From contig NC_052358.1 in NCBI RefSeq assembly GCF_009727055.1, forward strand, positions 39,495,759 through 39,559,758: 64,000 nucleotides of DNA, in the 5' to 3' direction. The position numbers and the translations under genes were made by a program. Below are positions 54,891 to 64,000 of this stretch, in pieces. Position 1 is the stretch's first letter, and each line of letters begins with the position of its first letter. Origin of the DNA: Benincasa hispida. Its lineage: Eukaryota; Streptophyta; Magnoliopsida; Cucurbitales; Cucurbitaceae. The notes beneath the pieces were generated by a model. It made no database searches. It worked only from the letters and a program-made list of their open reading frames with translations, and was not told the origin of the DNA.

Positions 54891-56806
54891 AATAACGAAA
54901 TTATAGAGCCCTAGAGCGAGTGTTATCTACAATGAAGTTAGAAACTGTGAGGAAATAATTTTGGAGTTCGTTGGTGATCTCAAGGTCCTAACTAAGGCAA
55001 AATTGGCAAGTTCCAATGACAAAAAACCACTAAGATAGTAGAGTTTTCTCGGTCTATTTCTTTCTTTTTATCTTTGCGTTTGCAAATCTATATGAGAATA
55101 TGTATTTGAGAACCATGAGTAGCTAAACTCTTTATTTTTAGGGTGTTGCTAAATTTACTTATGAAATTAGGATAGTATTTACTACTTTCAGGGGTGTTCT
55201 TGAACTTTAGGGTTTTCAATGTTATTGTGCTTGATTTTTATTGATTGGCTTTGAATTAATGTTAGATTAAACGTTCAATTCAATAGGTTACATGTTTAAT
55301 CAGATCTATAATATTGAATTATTATTTAATCTTTCATGCAAATACTTAGGATAATAGTCAAAGTTTATGATGACAATGCTTTGGGCCATATATCATAATG
55401 TGGTTTCAATAAGTTAGTTATCATTCCCGATTGTACAAGAAAAGATTATTTTTGATAGAAAATAATCTGGATCCTATTTAAGAGACTTAGTATATTGTTC
55501 ATAGAAAATTCCATGTGTAATCTAAACATGATTTAATGAAGTTTGTAATGAAATCAACACCCTAGAACAATAGATCTCTTGAATTTTTTCTCACTTGTCT
55601 TTACTTTCAATCATTATTTCCAAAATCCTCAAATTTAAATTTGGTTTCCAATCTTTAGCTAAAATTGTTACAATTCTAAAGTAATTAAGCAACAAACTGC
55701 TACATTTGATATCTAATGATAATACTTGGTCTTTTATGTCATTTTTACTATATTATAACTTAACCACATGTGTTTGCGTGATCGTATCATTTTTGTTTGC
55801 ATTTAAAGATTTTTCAACATCAAGATTCGAGTTTTGATGACCAACTAAGCCTGAAACACCAATTTTGAGGTTTGTTGGGCAATGTCTTTATGAATTTTGT
55901 GAGATTTTGAATGAAATTTTCATGGATTTCTCTGATTTACATGTTTCTGTTCTTTTTTTTCCCTAATATGTGTGCAATGTTTGTTCGTTAATGTGATAAA
56001 TTAGTCATCTAAGAACATAGTTTGATTTATCTGTAATTATAATGAAAGCATACTTAATTTAAGTAGCAAGTAGGTTGAGTAATAGTTATAGCTCAATCTC
56101 TTACATTACCAAGGTTATCATAATGACAGATAACGAGATCTAAGGAATAGAAAAACACTAGGTTCGATTTGGGAAGTTTAATTTATCATCTTTATCAATC
56201 CAAGAGGTTGAAGTGATTAGCTAGGTAATATGGAATCCATAACCCATATTTAGTTAAGTTAGAATTTGATTTTCACCAGTTGATTTTCTATCAAGGGAGT
56301 CTGACCGACGCTACTAGATCATTTGATGAGGAGTTTTATTATATACCTCGATTGAGATGATAAATCAATGAACTATCCATAAATAGCCCATTCAGATGTT
56401 CATTATAGTAATGAACCAATCCATAATGAATTAGGCTTAGGGATCCCTATAATTTAATTTCAGACACCTTAGTTAATATATTGCCATCTTGATTGTTTTA
56501 ATTCTTGATAGTTAGTACTTAAGTGAGGGGAAAAAGAAATTGTAGTTTCATTTAAAATCAATCTACATTGTTAGGGTGTAACTGGAAGCGCTTTGAACTA
56601 ACTCATGCATGAATAGATCTAGAGTCAATTTTAAATTGTGCTTCACTTATTGATTATGAGTTGTTTGCACTGTTGATCGCAAGTTTAATTCTAGAGACTA
56701 TTGAAACTTAAGTAACAAACCATGAAAACTAACTGAACATTATCTTGTGTGATTGTGTGTTTTATTCTACCTTTTTTGAGGACAATCAAGAATTAAGTTG
56801 GAGTTA
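54891..56806 (+). other. Gypsy LTR tails and non-coding interior
   Basis: No coding similarity. An ACCATGAGTAGCTAAAC motif (55111) and long AT-rich stretches are typical of the 3' part of plant gypsy LTRs. The segment ends with a TTGAGGACAATC tract and purine-rich sequence immediately before the LTR head at 56807. Confidence 0.45.
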
Positions 56807-58075
56807 TGATAATGCTTAAAATATGCTATCTCATTGATAGCACAATTTAACACTGCTTAGTTCGAGATTGTTCTTTGATTTTATGTGTTTATTTGGTTAT
56901 TTTATAGATTGTGAGTACCTAGGAGGCAAAATAAGGAGTTAGTCACAAATTGGAACTAAAATAGTAAAAAAAAAAATTGGCACTTAATTGCATCAACTGT
57001 GAAAGAGAAAGCAAACATTATGGAAATGCCCCTGAACACGGCGTTTCAACCCTCCCCTTTATGCTACCTTTATGCTAGAAGGAAGTAGCATACAAAGGAA
57101 GGTGAGTTGCGACGCTGCATTGGAGCTTTGGAATGCTTCACAGTTTTATAGACAAGAAGGCATGTGCTGATTGCTAAGCATAACGTTCAACGTCGCATCG
57201 CTAAAGCATTACGTTGTGGCAAACTTAAAGCTAGCATAGCCACGTTATTCCTCAACAATATAACGCTCTACCAATTTTATAAATACTTTCCTCTTTGTCG
57301 AATTAGGTTACGATCGGGATACCAGCTGACTCCTACATGATTTCTCTCCACTGTTCTTTTATTTTTAGTCTTAGAATGTATCAAGACAATTTCTAGACAT
57401 TTATCACGAATATTATGGGCTAAGGTACTTGTTTCTAGCTTGGGTTTTAGGATTCGTCTACCTATTTCGATGTATTTGTGAGTTTTTGAACCAAATTACT
57501 ATAATTGTTAGATTCAATTCTATTTTTAATAGATTATTATTATATTATTAGATGCTTGTGAATTTTATAATTGTAACTTTTGATTAACATTTGATATGTG
57601 ACAAATAATCTTGTGTTAATCACCTAGAAGCAATAGATTTGGTTAGCTTGCAAATCAATTTAGATGTGTACTATTCTAATAAACTTAGAATTAAATCAAC
57701 CGAATATTTAACTAGGGGCTTGAAAATTAGATATTCAACATAACTTTGCCCTAGACCTTGATGCAATTAGGCCAAATTGAATTTGCATGTTATTCATCCA
57801 TTTGAATTGGACTAATTTATTGATTTGGATGAATTAATTGTCTTTTCCAATTAATTTTATTAGGTATAAACAATTACATGATTCTGGTAATGAGTATTCT
57901 TTTATAAAATATATTGAATAGGAGACATCCTTAATAAACCAAGCTAGGCTTTTCGCATAGACTTTCGACACTATAGTTTCTTTTTTATTTTATGCAATTT
58001 AATTTTCTCTTGCATCCAAAAAATTTAAAAAACCCCCTTTAGTTACCTTTGGACTATAAACACTCTGATAGGGAA
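56807..58075 (+). repeat. Gypsy-type LTR, second family
   Basis: Begins TGATAATGCTTAAAATATGC directly after the GAGGACAA/polypurine-like segment. Contains TTTTATAGATTGTGAGTACC, a patch of short GC-richer motifs (GCGACGCTGCATTGGAGC near 57110, AACGTCGCATCGC) and a TATAAATACTTTCC box near 57278. A long AT-rich tail follows. Right edge approximate. Confidence 0.55.
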
Positions 58076-58613
58076 ATTCGGGGGCTCACTTAGATCAACC
58101 CATGGCACCACTTCAACATTAATTTTAGTGGAAATGGTTAAAATTATTTGGTCCACATTTATACTACGAAATCCACCCAACCACTCAATTTTCTTAACTC
58201 GAGATTATTCTGAGATTTTATGTATTTTTTTGATGATTTTATAGGTTCCAAGCACCTAAAAAGTAGAAAGGAGTGTTAACGATAACAAAGGAGCTAAAAT
58301 GGACCAAAACAGAGCTAAAATAGAACAACTAAGCAAGAAAAGGCCAAATTACCAAAATGCCCTAGGGCCAAGGCACCACGCAACACTGGAGCATTATGCG
58401 CCGCGCTTAAGAATAGTAGCTGAATATGCTTTTTAGCTAACTCTTTCATTTTATTTTTCTCATGAGTTTCATTCAGAGTTAGCTAGTCAGTATCTACCAC
58501 TAGTCACGCCATGTGTCACATAACACCTGTATGTGATGCACTTTGTGTGTTGCGGCAATATTTATTTAAGACAAACTGATGTTATTTTGGTTGTCTCTGC
58601 ATTTGGCTTATCT
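58076..58613 (+). repeat. Second copy of the gypsy LTR head
   Basis: GAGATTATTCTGAGATTTTA and TTTTATAGGTTCCAAGCACC parallel 56865-56930, and a short GC-richer patch (GCGCCGCGCTT near 58400) parallels 57050-57200. It is truncated by the Sirevirus LTR. Confidence 0.5.
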
Positions 58614-59465
58614 TGTTGAGAATTGTTCTCTTGAAATGATGTTTATGCAAAATACTTTCCCTATGTCGAAAATCTTATATGAAGTATTGGTGTAGATCTT
58701 TTCCTTCTTCGTACGCAAGCAGTTTTGGATGTTAGGGTTGCTCTTCTATGTAATTATTGTGCTTATTTAAAGACACTTAGTCTTTGGATTAGGATTAATC
58801 AATTGGGTGAAAATATTTGGAGTGTCATTTGTCTTGTGAAGTTTTTTTATCGCAAATGTTTTCTCTGTCAATCTTCGAAGGCATTGAAGATTGTGTTGCT
58901 GTGAGGTTGGAGACATACTCCAAACCATTCATGTTTTTCATCAATATTCTTCTTGAGAAGGGATTCTCAAGCTTAGAGGGAATCTAAACAAAATAAGTGA
59001 AATGGTCTTTGCTTTAGAGGGAAAGATAAAATTAAAGTGAGAGGGAGTCTCACCAATTAAAGGGGAAGTTGAGTCTAGCTAAGAGGGAGTCCAAGTCATA
59101 GGGGAGCCTAAGATATTCTTTACTAATATCATTGCTTAGGAGGAGCCTAAGTATTCGACAGAGGGAGTCTCACGTCTAGGAGGAACCTAAGTGAACAGTT
59201 GAGTGGTTAAGCTCTATAAAGGTCACTACAGTTGTGTAGTCATTACATATAAGTACTATGTTGTAATTATTTATCATCAATATTAGTGAAGTTATCTTTC
59301 CTGACCATACTGCCTCTATACGTAGGTATTATTCATTGAACTAGATTAACAATATCTGGTGTTCTTTCTATTTGTTATTTTTTATTGTTGAATATTCTGT
59401 AAAATGTTATGACATTATTCATAACATCATTTGACGTGTGATAGGTACTTCCATATTATTTTTAG
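58614..59465 (+). repeat. 5' LTR of the Sirevirus-type element
   Basis: Starts TGTTGAGAATTGTTCTC (a short inverted start) and contains purine-rich AGAGGGAGTCTCAC-type repeats between 59030 and 59210 (at least five variants of AGGGAGTC/AGGAGCCTAAG). Ends shortly before the primer site. No 3' LTR in the window. Confidence 0.6.
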
Positions 59466-59469
59466 TTGC

Positions 59470-59481
59470 TATCAGAGCAGG
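59470..59481 (+). other. Primer binding site of the Sirevirus-type element
   Basis: TGCTATCAGAGCAGGTC, matching the iMet primer site with one change plus the extended AGGTC seen in this group. Confidence 0.75.
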
Positions 59482-59509
59482 TCATCATTATCTTTTGTAT
59501 TACTAGGAA

Positions 59510-61010
59510 TGATTAAAAGAAGGCAACCCTACCTTGCATCCACCCATGTTGGATGGCACAAATTATGCTTATTGGAAGGAAAGGATGGTAGCTTTTCTGA
59601 ACACCATTAACAACAAATCTTGGAAGTTTGTTATTGTTGGTTGATCTAACCCTCAAATTACCAACGAGAAAGGTGAGAAAGAACTCAAACCGGAAGTAGA
59701 ATAGTCTGAAGTTGATGATGAAGCCACTGGGGAACTCTCGTGTTTTAAATATCATATTCAATTTCATTGACAAAAATATCTTTTGGTTGCTCAGTATGAG
59801 TGTTTCTGCTAAAAAAAAAAAAAAAAAAGCTTGAAATGTTCTTGTTGTGGCTCACGAAGGAACATCAAATGTCAAAATGTCAAGACTTCAGTTGTTAGCC
59901 ACAAAATTTGAAAATTTTAAGATTCAGGAAGATAAGATCATAGTTGAGTTTAACGTGAGAATACTTGATCTTGCTAATGAATCCTTTGCTCTGGGAGAAA
60001 AAAACTCTTAAGAGAAACTGATCAGAAAAATTCACAGATCACTCTTCAAGAAGTTTAACGTAAAAGTCGCTGTAATTAAAGAAGCTCATGACCTCTTTGT
60101 ACTCTAATCACCTTTTAAATGTCTTTGATTGACAGGAATGGAAAAAAGAGTAGAGGCATTGTCGTACAATCTGCTGTTGAAGAGAAAGAACGATAACGTA
60201 TAGAAGATTCCAAGGGAAATCTTGTTGATGCAGTTTCACTTATGTCAAAACAATTCTCACGTGTACTTAAGAAATTTATAGAAGACCAAGCATCTTTCCT
60301 TCATGAAATTCTAAGGCACGAGGCAACAGAAGTTTCGGTTCACAAAAGATTTAGAAGACAAAGTATGATCTTTGAATAAAGAGAAATTTGTTTGATGTTG
60401 AGAGTGTGAGGGTTTTGGTCACTTTCAAGTTGAATGTCCAACCTTCTTAAAGCGGCAAAACAAAGGGTATATACTGACTCTGTCTGATGAGGAGTCTAAT
60501 GAGGGCTGTGAATCTGATAGGGATGTAAAAGTTTTAGTTAGTTGCATTCTACTGACAGCTCATAAGAAAAATTCCAAAAACATTATTTTCTTGTTTTCAT
60601 TAGTGAAGATGAAGCTCCTGATTAATCTATTACTACTACCTATCGTGACATGCACAAAAAATGGTTTGAAGATGGCAAGGTTCTAGATATACAAAATTCC
60701 AAAATAGTCTTTGATTGGTGACAATGCAAGACTAATGTTAGTTATATCTTATCTAAAATGGGAACTGAATAACATCAAGGCTGAGAAAGAAACACTGTGC
60801 AAGTATATTCGAATTCTTAATTCAGGAATATATAACCTTTATCAGATTCTCTCTGTTGGTGAAAAGTCAAGAGATGTTCGAGGCATTGGATGTTCAGGAT
60901 CCAGAAATTCAAATGGGAGGTAGATAACTGACAAAGAGAAGCAGCAAATTGTTTTTGACAAAGAACAAGAACCATGGAATAATAACCATCCTGTCTTTCA
61001 AGGGTAATTG
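59510..61010 (+). pseudogene. Sirevirus-type gag, broken
   Basis: Pieces in several frames: HPPMLDGTNYAYWKERMVAFL (59545), KSWKFVIVG, then the mid-gag, a zinc-knuckle segment CEGFGHFQVECPTFLKRQNKG (60407-60470) followed by the acidic LSDEESNEGCESD, and a helical tail (KWELNNIKAEKETLCKYIRILNSG, LYQILSVGEKSRD). A 19-base A run at 59812-59828 has disrupted the frame. Many stops. Confidence 0.75.
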
Positions 61011-61020
61011 AGAACTTCAT

Positions 61021-61703
61021 CTGTTTTTCACCATTCTTTCTTCGGTGTAATTTAAGTTTTTATTGAATGGAATTTGATAAGTTGAACTGACAACTCAACT
61101 TTTTTATATTTTTTGTAAGCACATTTTACACGGTGTCTTTGCATAAGTGTATAATAGATTGCAAAAATTAGGAGTCCTTGATTTAGCTAAGACTTTTTCT
61201 CAACTTGAACTTGTATGCCTTAATTTAATGTCGCCCAATTGAATCAGGCTAAGAATCTAGGTTTTCCAATACATGTGGTGTCATAATAAAGTAACCCAAT
61301 TATGAATGCAAATTAGGAATAAACATGAATCTCAATCTCACTTAGAAGGAAGTGTTTGAGACTAGTTTAGGGTCAATTGGATTAAAACTCTTAATTGGCT
61401 AATAAGGCTACTAGGTTTTACTAATAGGTTTTGGAGTTCATGATTTTGCATTACTTTTTGTCTCCAATTTTACATATTATGCATGGTATCTTGAATTGTT
61501 TCTTTCACAACAAAGCCCCCTCCCCCCTGTCCCCCCTTTGCATGAATTCTTGAATGGGCTTTTCTAGTTGCAGTTTTCCCGAGGACTCGACCTCGTATTT
61601 ACTACTTGTACGAACCTTTGTAGTGTAGGTTCTAGGCTCAGTGTGAACACACATTATTTACTTTGTCAGAAGTTGCAGGCGACATCGATTTAATTTGGCT
61701 AAC
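61021..61703 (+). repeat. Gypsy LTR 3' part
   Basis: AT-rich tail with a GAGGACTCGACCTCGTATTTACTAC motif near 61580, typical of the end of Athila/Tat-like LTRs, running into the primer site at 61706. Left edge unknown. Confidence 0.5.
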
Positions 61704-61705
61704 AA

Positions 61706-61717
61706 ATTGGCGCCATT
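61706..61717 (+). other. Gypsy primer binding site
   Basis: TTGGCGCCATTATGAGAG at the LTR junction resembles the TGGCGCC-type primer site of Athila/Tat gypsy elements; only the first part matches well. Confidence 0.55.
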
Positions 61718-62280
61718 ATGAGAGAAACTTGGCAACTAGGTTTAGACAAATCTTGAACTCTAAATAAATTCTCTTTTTTTTTTTTAAAGAAAAAAGAAAT
61801 TGTGTGTGATTATCCTTCCTTTGGTGTATGACCCGCTTAATTATTTGCATAAATCACTTGAGAGGAAAATCAAATCTGAAGACAGAGAAGAAGAGAAATA
61901 CTACAAGAAGAGGATCATCAAGCTTTCGACGATCAAAAAGAAGAAGAGGATAAAGCTACCGTCAACGAAGTCGAAAAGAAAATTGTTAGAGAGTTAGCTG
62001 AGCCGAACATAGCTCAACAACCCCTAGATAGATCTTTAAGAGAGTGTATATTCTACGTTAATTCCATCAAAATTGTGTTATTTATTTGCTTTTAGTGTTC
62101 ACTTTGTAGGTAAAACAGTCTCAAGAGTGATTAGGAGTCATTTCAAGAAAATTGGGCTAAAAAGGATAAAAAATAACCAAGAAGTCAACAAAATTGAAGA
62201 GAATCAAAGTAATTACCAAAGTGTAATCAGACCCAACGTCATGACCCTCCCAGAAGCGTTGAGTAACGCTTAAAGATAGA
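61718..62280 (+). pseudogene. Gypsy leader and gag start remnant
   Basis: A leader with a 13-base T run and an Arg/Lys/Glu-rich coding stretch (61850-62000: KSEDREEEKYYKKRIIKLS) followed by AEPNIAQQPLDRSLRE. This resembles the start of Athila-like gag in position and composition only. Stops follow. Confidence 0.35.
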
Positions 62281-63520
62281 AAGCACCCATTTGCTTCAAA
62301 ACAAGGCAGCGTTGCAACGCTTTGGAGTTTGACAGAATTGTCCACATGCACATGCGTTCCCCTTGCGCAACAGAGCGTCACCGCAGCGTCAAGACCCTTG
62401 CCTAAGGCTTCTTGGCTTTTTTATAATTCAGCACTGCGACACTACACCTATGACTATAAAAAAATATATATATTTTAGGCAGAAAGAGGAGGCAAATTCT
62501 TCAATGACGAGTTTCTCTCTTCACCAGTTCAACTCTTTGGTAACTTTGTCTCTAATTAGTTAGATTTTATTTTTCTTTCTTTGATTGTAAACATTCTAAT
62601 GGATTTTTTCATAGATTTGTCAATGGATTTGTGAAGCAACTTCATCAATCTTTTTTCTAGTTTCAAGAATTCTTGTAATCTTCTTGAGTTTTATTCTTTT
62701 TTTTTTTATAAATTGCATTTTGAAATTATGGATTCTTGGATCGGTTTGAAGTTCTAAAAGCATGTTTAGGAAATTTTTGTCTTTTAAGCATGTTAAGCCA
62801 AGATTCTTAGTTATGCTACAATTGATTGGATATGTTGCTAGGATGTATTCATGTATAAGAATGTCTCGATAGAGTCTACCAAGTGGCATTGATTAATTTT
62901 GTATTTGATGGCTATTCGTAGAATACATAAATTACTAAATTGAAGGAAAAATTCGGTTAATTGAATATGGCTATCATGACAACTTGACGTAATTGAATTC
63001 TAGAATTTAATGCATATGTTTCCTATTCTATATGGATGCTCTCGAACCCAATAGGACTAGAGGCATATAGATTGATTAGGGTTAGGCCTTTCCAACTTTA
63101 ATCAATATTTAGAACGCTTTCTTGATTTGATTTTGGTCAACTATCCGATTTTGTAGTGGTTAGCCTAATCGAGTCAAACGAGTAATTGTATGCCTAATTC
63201 GTTTGCATGATTAATTTGTAGAAATCAATGAGAGAGATTGCATTCAATGTCTAACTTGAACTAGAAACAAGATTGAACAATACTTGTTTGTAATTATAAT
63301 TCCTCTTTTTATTTTCAAGTGTGTTTCTTGCTTTATCAAAACCCCCATTTTTATTGCTTTCATAGTTTAATTTAGCTTAAGAAAAGATTAAAGAAGCCTT
63401 CCCTATGGATCGACCACGTGTTTGCCACTCATGCTACTTAATAGTATAAGATGTAGGTTTCAATGATTTATAATTTTTTTTTTGTCTCGATTAGAGTCGA
63501 ACTAACGGCATCAATTCGAG
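62281..63520 (+). repeat. Gypsy LTR fragment with GC-richer patch
   Basis: A cluster of GCGTTGCAACGC/GCAGCGTC motifs (62225-62400), then TTTTATAATTC and a long AT-rich tail, ending in a CTATGGATCGACCACG segment (63405-63420) and GAACTAACGGCATCAA (63497-63512), a degenerate form of the LTR/primer-site junction. Same plan as 56807-58075. Confidence 0.45.
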
Positions 63521-64000
63521 CATAAGCACCTAATGTCATTTTTCTAGAGACTATTGTGGCCTTCGAGCTCAAGCCTAGTCTATAGATTCGACAGTGAGAG
63601 GAGCTCTTGCGAACAAGACACTAACGAAGCCTCAAAAGTTGATTTCGCACACGGCAGAAAATGACAAACTTTGGAACCAGAGATACTGAGTTTGACCCAT
63701 CTACAATACACGAGGACATCCTCTACTTGTAAAAGGACTCCATCCAACTGTCACAAGAAACCAAGTCTTTGTAATAGAAGACGAGGAAGGGATTTGCAAA
63801 TTTGGGTACTCAAGATACCCAGTCAGCAACAGTGGTGAGCCATCTTTAGGGCAAGGCTTTCGGGAAGTTACTTGTTCAACCTGACCATGCTAATATTAGC
63901 GTTATCATATTAATGATCAAGAAGGAGCTTCCATTTCCCACCACCTACTTAATTTCCCTACACCACCTGTTTCTCCTTATGTTAAGTCTTATTAAGAAAT
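63521..64000. other. Unassigned sequence at the window end
   Basis: No recognised protein or LTR. Follows a possible gypsy primer-site junction, so it may be leader or gag of the element that continues beyond the window. Confidence 0.3.

Larger units (their letters stand above)
58614..61020 (+). mobile_element. Sirevirus-type copia, 5' half
   Basis: A long LTR (58614-59465) is followed by the primer site TGCTATCAGAGC (59470-59481) and a broken gag. The element is cut off after gag at about 61020, where gypsy sequence begins. The gag shows the Sirevirus combination of an LDGTNYAYWKERM start, a GFGHFQVECPTFLKRQNKG zinc knuckle followed by an acidic segment, and a coiled-coil tail. Confidence 0.75.

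Noticed and set aside
1..64000. Endogenous pararetrovirus or other viral insertion
   Set aside because: All reverse transcriptases seen are in copia order with integrase before RT, or gypsy gag/integrase fragments. No movement-protein or coat-type domain was recognised.
1..64000. CRISPR arrays, bacterial operons or prophage-type systems
   Set aside because: Introns, plant retrotransposons and a CNL gene show this to be plant nuclear DNA; the tandem repeats have no spacer structure.

Overview
This window is nuclear DNA of a higher plant. It is AT-rich, packed with plant-type LTR retrotransposons (Ty1/copia, Ty3/gypsy, a Sirevirus gag), a LINE and CACTA DNA transposons, and carries one long intron-rich gene of the coiled-coil NBS-LRR (CNL) disease-resistance class. 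The resistance gene resembles the At4g27190/RPS2-like group common in cucurbits. Together with the style of the repeats this makes me suspect Cucurbitaceae, but the sequence alone does not fix the species. No tRNA, rRNA, CRISPR or organellar gene was seen.

Layout. 1-18.2 kb: nested retrotransposon debris. It holds three degenerate copia elements (Copia-1 and -2 on minus, Copia-3 on plus), non-coding gypsy-type LTR elements whose LTRs begin with a palindrome, a CACTA-type fragment and several tandem repeats. 18.2-44.7 kb: the CNL pseudogene on the minus strand, start codon at 44160 and predicted last codon at 19719. One large first exon carries CC, NBS and the first LRRs. It is followed by pairs of phase-0 LRR exons that have been duplicated several times. 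Its introns are swollen by a copia element (Copia-4, 24.06-29.93 kb) and by a LINE (31.88-40.31 kb) that is itself split by a gypsy LTR segment and another copia (Copia-5). The first exon has five in-frame stops and two frameshifts, so the gene is probably dead.

44.70-47.85 kb: a complete non-autonomous CACTA element with matching terminal inverted repeats and an ATC target-site duplication. It lies about 540 bp upstream of the CNL start codon. Inside it are exon-like fragments recognisable as the start of signal peptidase complex subunit 2 and as part of DDM1, the chromatin remodeller that helps silence transposons. This is a gene-capturing (Pack-) CACTA.

47.9-64 kb: more nested LTR elements. 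These are two copies of a small non-coding TRIM-like LTR element, a gypsy gag joined to an integrase end by a large deletion, palindrome-type gypsy LTRs, several LTR heads of a second gypsy family, a Sirevirus 5' half, and a gypsy LTR/primer-binding-site junction. No intact host gene was found here.

The most interesting structures are the modular LRR exon expansion of the CNL gene, the CACTA element with captured DDM1 and SPCS2 pieces next to it, and the TRIM-like and palindrome-headed LTR families. Exon boundaries were inferred by eye from splice signals, phase and similarity between the duplicated copies. Boundaries of mobile elements marked as approximate rest on repeat comparison inside this window.
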